DNA from: an uncultured Planctomycetaceae bacterium
Lineage (GTDB): Bacteria; Planctomycetota; Planctomycetia; Pirellulales; UBA1268
Assembly (NCBI GenBank): GCA_937926325.1
Contig: CALAZQ010000037.1
Coordinates: 1 to 7,159 of the forward strand
Direction: 5' to 3'
DNA: 7,159 nt
Shown: positions 1 to 7,159 of the stretch, one piece after another
Numbering within the stretch: position 1 is the first letter of the stretch
Layout: every line of letters starts with the position of its first letter
Position numbers and translations under genes: made by a program
Notes under the pieces: model-generated
Told to the model about the DNA's origin: nothing
Database searches by the model: none
What the model saw: only the letters and a program-made list of their open reading frames with translations

Positions 1-173
1 CGCTCCTCGAGCATTCACCACCCTCTCGCCTCGTCCAGCGTGAGTGCGTTCCCGAATCATCGGAAGCCAGGAGCGGAAGCGACTGGACAGGCAGCACGGT
101 TGACCAGGCATCAGCTGGCAGCCGCCGGTTCCTGGTTTGGCTGATCATCGCTGCAACTCACCCGTGTCCGCCC

Positions 174-179
174 TATACT
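174..179 (+). promoter_or_regulatory. Candidate -10 element of the small membrane protein/ligA unit
   Basis: The hexamer TATACT lies 8 nt before the ATG at 188, in an otherwise GC-rich leader. A start site 7-8 nt downstream would fall on or just before that ATG, which predicts a leaderless or nearly leaderless mRNA. No convincing -35 box is seen 17 nt upstream. The 9-mer TATACTTCG recurs upstream of the small gene starting at 5294 on the other strand, which supports a promoter role. This is inference from motif and position only. Confidence 0.45.
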
Positions 180-187
180 TCGGCATC

Positions 188-3446
<3,259 letters not shown>

Positions 3447-3450
<4 letters not shown>

Positions 3451-4076
3451 GGCGTCCCTCCCGGGGCCACCACCGGGGCCACCTCGCGGCGGGCTTCGGT
3501 TTTGATCAGCTGCAGTTCACCCCCGGAGAGCTGTCGCAGGCGAGCCTGATAGATGGCGACAGGTTCAGGAAATGCCAGCGGCAGCTGCCGCTCGGGCCGG
3601 GGCCGAATCATGATCCGCAGATCGACATCGTCACTGCCGCAGGCGGCGAAAAGAGCCGTTCCGAACCCAGCCGGCAGCAGCCCCTCGCGGCCCGGCTCCT
3701 GTTCGCTCGAGACAACTGCCCGCAGCAGCCGCTGCCAGCGAGCCGCCCGGGGGCCACTGGTGCTCACGCCGGGGCCTGCCTGCCAGGTCGTGTCGCCATG
3801 GGGTCGGACCTCGAGCCAGTGGTCAGCGTCAGCCTGTTGCCCGTAGGTGATCGGGTGGTCAAAGCCGAGGTCGAGCCAGGCCGGCACCAACCAAGGCGAA
3901 AACAGCCGCCCTTTGATCACCCCGACAAGCAACGAGGCCCCGCTGCCAGAGTTCCCTACCACCGTCAGTCCGAGCCCCACCAGGTAGACCGCCAGGAGCA
4001 CGGTTGCCACCGCCCGGGGCACTTCTCCCCAGCCGGTCTGCTCAGTGCGGGTCGCTGTTGTTGGTTCTGAGGACAT
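3447..4076 (-). CDS. Single-span membrane-anchored protein, partner of the HTTM gene, function unknown
   Basis: From the ATG at 4076 this encodes 209 residues; a TTG two codons upstream (4082) is an alternative start. A short polar N-terminus is followed by one hydrophobic helix (about residues 22-41, AVATVLLAVYLVGLGLTVVG). The rest, about 165 residues, is soluble and probably extracytoplasmic. It holds a PWLVPAWLDLGFDHP segment, a W-rich WLEVRPHG stretch that could be beta-structured, and a C-terminal part with IMIRPRPERQ. I recognise no catalytic motif or named family. The stop overlaps the ATG of the HTTM gene by 4 bp, so the two are almost certainly co-expressed and may work as a pair in the membrane. 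No clear SD or promoter is seen upstream. Confidence 0.72.
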
Positions 4077-4344
4077 CGTCAAATCGGCTACGGGGAGGGT
4101 CTACCGAAGCGGCAGCGCGTCACCACCCGAGTGTGCTTCGCGAGCCGGGCCTGCACCAGACCTGCCCGGGATTTCCGTCCTGGTTTTCGGTGACAGGTTC
4201 GTCGTGGAAATTGACTTGATGGAATTCAGTGGGTGAGGGCAGCTGAGTTCACGACGGACAATCGTTTTGGTTTTGAGGCTGCCGAAGGCCCGGGGAAGCC
4301 CTCAGTGCGGGCGATGGGATGGTGTCGACTTCGTGGGGCTATGC
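4077..4344. other. Non-coding gap between the nucleotidyltransferase and the HTTM-pair gene
   Basis: This gap lies downstream of the nucleotidyltransferase stop and upstream of the HTTM-partner start, both on the minus strand. It holds a 6-bp inverted repeat, CCGGGC (4145-4150) and GCCCGG (4164-4169), with a 13-nt loop and no T-tract. On the minus strand TAGACC (4098-4103) could be a weak -10 for the downstream pair, but no matching -35 is visible. Short plus-strand frames here have no recognisable protein features. Confidence 0.5.
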
Positions 4345-5034
4345 CTACGGGTGAAGGCCGCGACGGAAGGCGTCTGCCTCGATGGCCTGTACGGCGAACT
4401 CCCGCACTTCGTCGATGACGCCCGCCAGATTTCTGTAGGCCGGGTCGAGTGATCGCCAGGACCCGAGATCGACATCATCCTTGTCCACTGGCTCATCGTG
4501 AGCGGCCTCGGCAAACGCAGTCAGTGCGCTGGCGTTGGAAAGGCCGCGATACAAGCGGTCGAATGATTCCATCGCCTCCAGCGATTCTTTGACGCCTGCC
4601 GTCCTCACCAGGGCGCACACATCGATGAAGTCTCTCACAGCTCTCCGGTCGGAAAGCAGATATGCTTTCACCCTGAGCAGCTCAGCCAAGGCAGGAACCC
4701 ACAATCCGTCAATCTCGACCGCATCGAGCGGCTCAGATCGGCGCAGCTGACGAATGCCAAACTCATCACCGTCGAGTGAGCCTAGGATCAGCACCGGCCG
4801 TCGCACTTTGGCGATCGAGAAATCGTCCATGGCCATCAGCGCATCTTCAACCTCATCAAAGCGGGGCGAAAGGAGTGGTGATACGAAGTCCACGTCGAGT
4901 GACACGCGGTGGTTTGCATAGAGCGCGACCGCCGTGCCACCAACTGCCACCGTGGGAAGAAACACAAGCCTTGCCTGTAGCGTCTTCGCCTTCTCGACCA
5001 GACGTTCAAAGCGGGGATGACGGGCTCGGGTCAT
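4345..5034 (-). CDS. AbiEii/DUF6036-like nucleotidyltransferase
   Basis: This 229-residue cytoplasmic protein has the polymerase-beta-type nucleotidyltransferase fold signature of the AbiEii/AbiGii and DUF6036 groups. Residues 32-50 read GGTAVALYANHRVSLDVDF: the diglycine, the conserved HR and the metal-binding pair D47/D49. A second signature is KAYLLSDRRAVRDFIDV (123-139), with K123, R134, D135 and D138, typical of the lysine- and aspartate-containing motif downstream in these enzymes. Known relatives transfer nucleotides to RNA or protein and often act as toxins, but here the substrate is unknown. It begins within the stop of the small upstream gene (ATGA, 5031-5034), so it is the second gene of a coupled pair. 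Codon use is visibly less GC-biased at third positions than in ligA or the aminotransferase, suggesting transfer. A solitary DUF6036 housekeeping-like protein is the alternative reading. Confidence 0.82.
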   Translation of the reverse strand: MTRARHPRFERLVEKAKTLQARLVFLPTVAVGGTAVALYANHRVSLDVDFVSPLLSPRFDEVEDALMAMDDFSIAKVRRPVLILGSLDGDEFGIRQLRRSEPLDAVEIDGLWVPALAELLRVKAYLLSDRRAVRDFIDVCALVRTAGVKESLEAMESFDRLYRGLSNASALTAFAEAAHDEPVDKDDVDLGSWRSLDPAYRNLAGVIDEVREFAVQAIEADAFRRGLHP

Positions 5035-5294
5035 GGCTGGTCAGCGGTAGCGGAGCCGGCATCGAAGCGATCGAGCAGGGCGGTCCACAGCCGCGCGGCT
5101 CCGCAGAGGTCGGGGTCAGATCGCTCGAGGAGCCGTCGTAGATCCTGACGAAACCCCAAGTCTTCGCGGGCGATTTCATAGATCTCCCACCACTGGTCCT
5201 GAGTTCCGCGGAGGGCCATATCGAGCACACCTTCAGGCGAGACGGAGTCTCCCCAACGATCAGAAGCTTTGGTTCGAAAGTTGCGTGTGATCAT
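5031..5294 (-). CDS. Small helical protein paired with the nucleotidyltransferase (candidate partner/antitoxin)
   Basis: This 87-residue soluble protein belongs to no family I recognise by name. It looks mainly helical: QDQWWEIYEIAREDLGFRQD (32-51), LRRLLER (52-58) and AARLWTALLDRFDAG (66-80). There is no signal peptide or membrane helix, and the short N-terminus (about 1-20) is basic. No winged-helix or ribbon-helix-helix DNA-binding motif is evident, so it is not the classical AbiEi antitoxin. The ATG start is well supported: GGAGG lies 7 nt upstream and a TATACT box precedes that. Its stop overlaps the nucleotidyltransferase start by 4 bp, so the two are made together, which is the geometry of many toxin-antitoxin or substrate-adaptor pairs. 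A partner or neutralising role is inference from context only. Confidence 0.78.
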   Translation of the reverse strand: MITRNFRTKASDRWGDSVSPEGVLDMALRGTQDQWWEIYEIAREDLGFRQDLRRLLERSDPDLCGAARLWTALLDRFDAGSATADQP

Positions 5295-5301
5295 CAGTCA
5301 A

Positions 5302-5306
5302 CCTCC
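5302..5306 (-). promoter_or_regulatory. Shine-Dalgarno sequence of the small gene at 5294
   Basis: On the minus strand GGAGG sits 7 nt before the ATG at 5294. It is the clearest ribosome binding site in the window and fixes the start of the 87-residue protein. Neighbouring plus-strand genes lack such a site. Confidence 0.75.
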
Positions 5307-5313
5307 GGAACGA

Positions 5314-5319
5314 AGTATA
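5314..5319 (-). promoter_or_regulatory. Candidate -10 element of the nucleotidyltransferase pair
   Basis: TATACT on the minus strand lies just upstream of the GGAGG ribosome site. A start about 7 nt downstream would give a leader of about 13 nt holding only the SD. No good -35 is seen at 17 nt. The same TATACTTCG 9-mer precedes the gene at 188. Confidence 0.4.
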
Positions 5320-5375
5320 CGTGAAGAGTCGGCCCGGGGCCGGCCGCGAAGGGAGGCGTGCCGACAAACAGACAG

Positions 5376-5549
5376 GAGAGCGTGCAGGCCGAGGGGCACC
5401 TGTCGCAGGCAGTCGACGGCCATCGCCACATCGAGCGGGCCCTCCTGCTTCACCTCGGTATGAAAATCGATGCCTTTCATGTATTCCGTGACCATGAACT
5501 GGATCTTTCCGTCGGCCGACGAATCGAGGTCGACCGCCTGGGCAATAAG
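5376..5549 (-). pseudogene. Remnant of a Hanks-type Ser/Thr protein kinase
   Basis: The minus strand encodes about 58 residues resembling the middle of a bacterial Ser/Thr kinase domain. LIAQAVDLDSSADGKIQ matches the strand after helix C (usual pattern NIVxAxDxxxxxG). FMVTEYMKGIDFHTEV matches the hinge (LVMEYVEGIDL). KQEGPLDVAMAVDCLRQ and PLGLHAL match helices D and E (GPLPVxxAxxxxxQxxxGL). After GLHAL the similarity stops: the HRDxKxxN catalytic loop, the DFG motif and the C-lobe are absent. The glycine loop and VAIK lysine are not found in this frame upstream. A shifted frame around 5590-5630 has VVIATDAHT, which may be the decayed beta2 region. The surrounding frame stays open (5298-5810), but most of it is not kinase-like. 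It is a dead fragment, probably left by a deletion, and it supplies the DNA just upstream of the nucleotidyltransferase pair. Recognition is from family pattern memory, not alignment. Confidence 0.62.
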
Positions 5550-5827
5550 TCGTCCCTGGGGTTTAGCCGGCACCGCTTCAAGCGGTTCGCGGCAGTGGAG
5601 GTGTGGGCGTCCGTGGCGATCACCACGTTCCTCTACCTTGGCTGGTATCGAGCCAAGCAGCTCCGCGGCTCCAGACTGGCTGCCGAGGGAAAAAGATGGT
5701 GGATTCTGCAGCGGACGCACGGCCTCTGCCAGGTCATCCGATTGGCAACCGAAGAGGCCGAAACGCATTCCCTCGGCTTGCGGCTCGGGCTTCCCTGAGC
5801 TCAACGCCACCCAGCCAACAGCATTGG

Positions 5828-5861
5828 TGAGGGTGGCTGGAAACCAGCCACAAAAACCTCA
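5828..5861. other. Strong bulged hairpin upstream of the tRNA gene
   Basis: A perfect 8-bp stem, GTGGCTGG (5833-5840) and CCAGCCAC (5844-5851), closes on an AAA loop. It is extended by TGAGG (5828-5832) pairing with CCTCA (5857-5861) across a bulge of five adenines (5852-5856). No T-tract follows on either strand, so it is not a canonical intrinsic terminator. It lies about 30 bp before the tRNA promoter and may insulate it, or it may be a relic of a dispersed repeat. Confidence 0.6.
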
Positions 5862-5889
5862 GGGAACCGCCGCTGCGGGGTTGGCTGCG

Positions 5890-5918
5890 TTGACACCCGT
5901 TAAGGGGCGGTTTAGGTT
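5890..5918 (+). promoter_or_regulatory. Promoter of tRNA-Ala
   Basis: A perfect TTGACA (-35, 5890-5895) and TAGGTT (-10, 5913-5918) are separated by the ideal 17 bp. They lie on the plus strand about 45 bp before the mature tRNA 5' end, so transcription would start near 5925 and leave a 5' leader of about 40 nt for RNase P. This is the best sigma-70-type promoter in the window, as expected for a strongly expressed stable RNA. Confidence 0.72.
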
Positions 5919-5963
5919 CACAGGTTCCGGAAACCGAACGGTGAGTCCCCGATGCACGACTGC

Positions 5964-6036
5964 GGGGGATTAGCTCAGTTGGGAGAGCGTCTGGCTGGCA
6001 GCCAGAAGGTCAGGGGTTCGAGTCCCCTATCCTCCA
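5964..6036 (+). tRNA. tRNA-Ala, anticodon GGC
   Basis: The 73 nt fold into a complete cloverleaf. The acceptor stem is GGGGGAT with ATCCTCC, the D arm GCTC/GAGC, the anticodon stem TCTGG/CCAGA with loop CTGGCAG (anticodon GGC), the variable loop AGGTC, and the T arm AGGGG-TTCGAGT-CCCCT. The discriminator is A73. The acceptor stem holds the G3-U70 wobble pair (5966/6033), the main identity element for alanyl-tRNA synthetase, which confirms the assignment. It reads GCC and, by wobble, GCU codons; GCC is abundant in this genome's genes. The 3' CCA is not encoded (CTC follows A73) and must be added by CCA-adding enzyme. No intron is present. Confidence 0.97.
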
Positions 6037-6111
6037 CTCAGACTCATCGGCAGGCATATCCGGGCCTTCACACGCTCGTTTGGTTCTTTTCTGACGGCGA
6101 CGCTCCGCCGG

Positions 6112-7056
6112 ATGCCGATGCCACTGCCGCCGGGCACTGCTGACGTTGCCTGGCAGGACGGGCAGTTCCTGCTCCGCGACCGGCTGGCGGTCTCGCCTGG
6201 TGATGCAGGGTTTGTCCTCGGGGCAACGGTTACCGAACAGCTGCGGACCTTCCGCGGTGAACTCTTCCTGCCTGCGGCCCATGCCGAGCGGCTCGCGCGG
6301 TCACTCGACGCGATCGGGCTGGCTGCCAGCCGGCCGCTGCCTGAGGTCTTTGCTGCTGCCGCCGAGGTGGCCCGCCACAACCATGCCCTGCTGATAGAGG
6401 GCCGCGATGCCGCCGCGGCCGACCTCGGCCTGGTGATCTTCGTCACCCCGGGCGATCTGGCGGCGCAGCATGCCGGCCGGGCCGGCCCGCCGACCACGGT
6501 CATACACAGCTTTCCCCTGGCCTGTTCCCTCTGGGCGCGGGCGTACGAAACCGGCGTCGGGCTGCGAAGCGTGTCGGTTCAGCAGGTTCCGGCAGCCTGC
6601 TGGCCGCTCGGGGCGAAGATTCGCAGCCGCATGCACTACTTTCTGGCCGACCGCGAGGCGGCCGCCGCCGAGCCGGGGGCCCGGCCGCTGCTGGCTCATG
6701 CCGACGGCCGCATCAGTGAGACGTCGACGGCGAATATTGCCGTGGTCCGCGGCACGACGATTACGACGCCACCGCTGGCCGATGCCTTACCCGGCGTCAG
6801 CCTCGGCTATCTGCGGCAGCTCGCGACCGCCGCTGGCTTCAGCTGTGAGAGTCGGTCGCTGTACGCCGACGACCTCACCAGCGCCGACGAAATCCTGCTG
6901 ACGAGCACGCCGTGGTGCCTGCAGCCGGCGGTCCGCTGGGACGGCCACAGCGTCGGCGACGGGCAGCCGGGGCCGATCTATCGGCAGCTGCTCAAGGCTT
7001 GGAGCGACGGTGTCAGCCTCGACATCGTCGCCCAGGCAGCGCAACAGGCAGCATGA
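6112..7056 (+). CDS. Class IV PLP-dependent aminotransferase (BCAT/D-amino acid transaminase/ADC lyase family)
   Basis: This 314-residue cytoplasmic enzyme uses pyridoxal phosphate to move amino groups, or, in the pabC branch, to cleave aminodeoxychorismate. Family motifs appear in order. First is DAGFVLGATVTEQLRTFRGE (31-50) followed by H57xERL. The Schiff-base lysine is K169 in AKIRSRMHYFLAD. The E203 pyridine-nitrogen ligand lies in GRISETSTANI, followed by TTPPLADALPGVS (218-230). The phosphate-binding TST (264-266) is in ADEILLTSTPWCLQP, and the C-terminal GQPGPIYRQLL completes it. The substrate cannot be fixed: RSRMHY replaces the usual TxNY after the lysine, so it could be a branched-chain, D-amino-acid or ADC-lyase type enzyme. 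Start is ATG 6112 or ATG 6118. No SD is seen, and a small CGGCG/CGCCG hairpin (6095-6110) abuts the start. With no clear terminator between them, it may be transcribed partly from the tRNA promoter. Confidence 0.9.
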   Translation: MPMPLPPGTADVAWQDGQFLLRDRLAVSPGDAGFVLGATVTEQLRTFRGELFLPAAHAERLARSLDAIGLAASRPLPEVFAAAAEVARHNHALLIEGRDAAAADLGLVIFVTPGDLAAQHAGRAGPPTTVIHSFPLACSLWARAYETGVGLRSVSVQQVPAACWPLGAKIRSRMHYFLADREAAAAEPGARPLLAHADGRISETSTANIAVVRGTTITTPPLADALPGVSLGYLRQLATAAGFSCESRSLYADDLTSADEILLTSTPWCLQPAVRWDGHSVGDGQPGPIYRQLLKAWSDGVSLDIVAQAAQQAA

Positions 7057-7112
7057 CCGCGGGGACGGTCGGCCGTGGTATGCGCTTCGCCGAACGAGAG
7101 CTACCTATCTTG

Positions 7113-7153
7113 CCTCTCCCTCTGGGAGAGGCCGGCCGCAGGCCGGGTGAGGG
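7113..7153. repeat. REP-like double hairpin
   Basis: Two perfect hairpins sit back to back. CCTCTCCC (7113-7120) pairs with GGGAGAGG (7124-7131) across a TCT loop. CCGGCC (7132-7137) pairs with GGCCGG (7141-7146) across a GCA loop. GGGTGAGGG follows, and its GGGTGAGG repeats the right arm of the first stem with one change, so it could compete for the same left arm. There is no T-tract. This form, CTCTCCC-loop-GGGAGAGG followed by GGGTGAGGG, resembles the repetitive extragenic palindromes common in GC-rich bacterial genomes. It lies 57 bp after the aminotransferase stop and may continue past the window edge. Confidence 0.65.
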
Positions 7154-7159
7154 TGCCTT

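Noticed and set aside
1..88. Inverted repeats CGCTCCT (1-7)/AGGAGCG (69-75) and GTCCAG (33-38)/CTGGAC (83-88), possibly a structured RNA
   Set aside because: The arms are short and far apart, and they pair in a crossing pattern (not nested). With no T-tract or known RNA family signature, this is within chance for GC-rich DNA.
4145..4169. Terminator hairpin for the nucleotidyltransferase unit
   Set aside because: The stem is only 6 bp with a 13-nt loop and no T-tract on the minus strand. It also lies about 180 bp past the stop.
4045..4236. Short plus-strand frame in the gap, overlapping a second one at 4233
   Set aside because: There is no SD and no recognisable domain, and it overlaps the start of the HTTM-partner gene on the other strand. 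The 4-bp overlap of the two frames is likely chance.
4345..5294. Classical AbiEi/AbiEii type IV toxin-antitoxin pair
   Set aside because: The upstream protein is only 87 residues and shows no winged-helix N-terminal domain, so the AbiEi label is not justified.
5358..5798. Plus-strand open frame of 146 codons opposite the kinase relic
   Set aside because: It has no family features, and the opposite strand carries recognisable kinase motifs. The frame looks like an antisense shadow.
5964..6036. Phage-type attachment site at the tRNA-Ala 3' end
   Set aside because: No second copy of the tRNA 3' end and no integrase gene are present in the window.
6037..6111. Terminator after the tRNA gene
   Set aside because: A T-rich stretch (6079-6090) exists but no stable hairpin precedes it, and the CGGCG/CGCCG hairpin comes after the T's. 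I cannot support an intrinsic terminator.

Overview
This is a GC-rich chromosomal window from a bacterium, most likely a member of the Planctomycetota (Pirellulales-like). That placement is an inference. It rests on the LigA OB-fold variant (EKAGKVIP in place of RRAGDVIP), an HTTM-family membrane protein, a relic of a Hanks-type Ser/Thr kinase of the planctomycetal style, and weak or absent Shine-Dalgarno sequences ahead of most genes.

Layout from left to right: (1) 188-2553, plus strand: a small two-helix membrane protein whose stop codon overlaps the GTG start of ligA (NAD+-dependent DNA ligase). (2) 2539-4076, minus strand: a two-gene unit made of a single-span membrane-anchored protein of unknown function and an HTTM-type polytopic membrane protein, joined by an ATGA overlap. 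Its 3' end overlaps the 3' end of ligA by 15 bp, so the two units converge with no intergenic space. (3) 4077-4344: non-coding gap. (4) 4345-5294, minus strand: a small tryptophan-containing helical protein followed, through another ATGA overlap, by an AbiEii/DUF6036-like nucleotidyltransferase. This pair has its own compact promoter and a good SD. (5) 5295-5963: no intact gene. It holds a decayed piece of a Ser/Thr kinase (minus strand), a strong bulged hairpin and the promoter of the tRNA. (6) 5964-6036: tRNA-Ala(GGC). (7) 6112-7056, plus strand: a class IV PLP-dependent aminotransferase. (8) 7113-7153: a REP-like double hairpin at the right edge.

ligA and the tRNA gene are housekeeping functions. 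The aminotransferase looks like a core metabolic enzyme, but its substrate cannot be read from the sequence. The segment of about 4.3-5.8 kb beside the tRNA gene looks accessory: base and codon use are more relaxed than in the flanks, it contains a broken gene, and it carries a two-gene nucleotidyltransferase module resembling toxin-antitoxin/defence cassettes. That module is the best candidate for something undescribed here, but nothing in the sequence proves a defence function.
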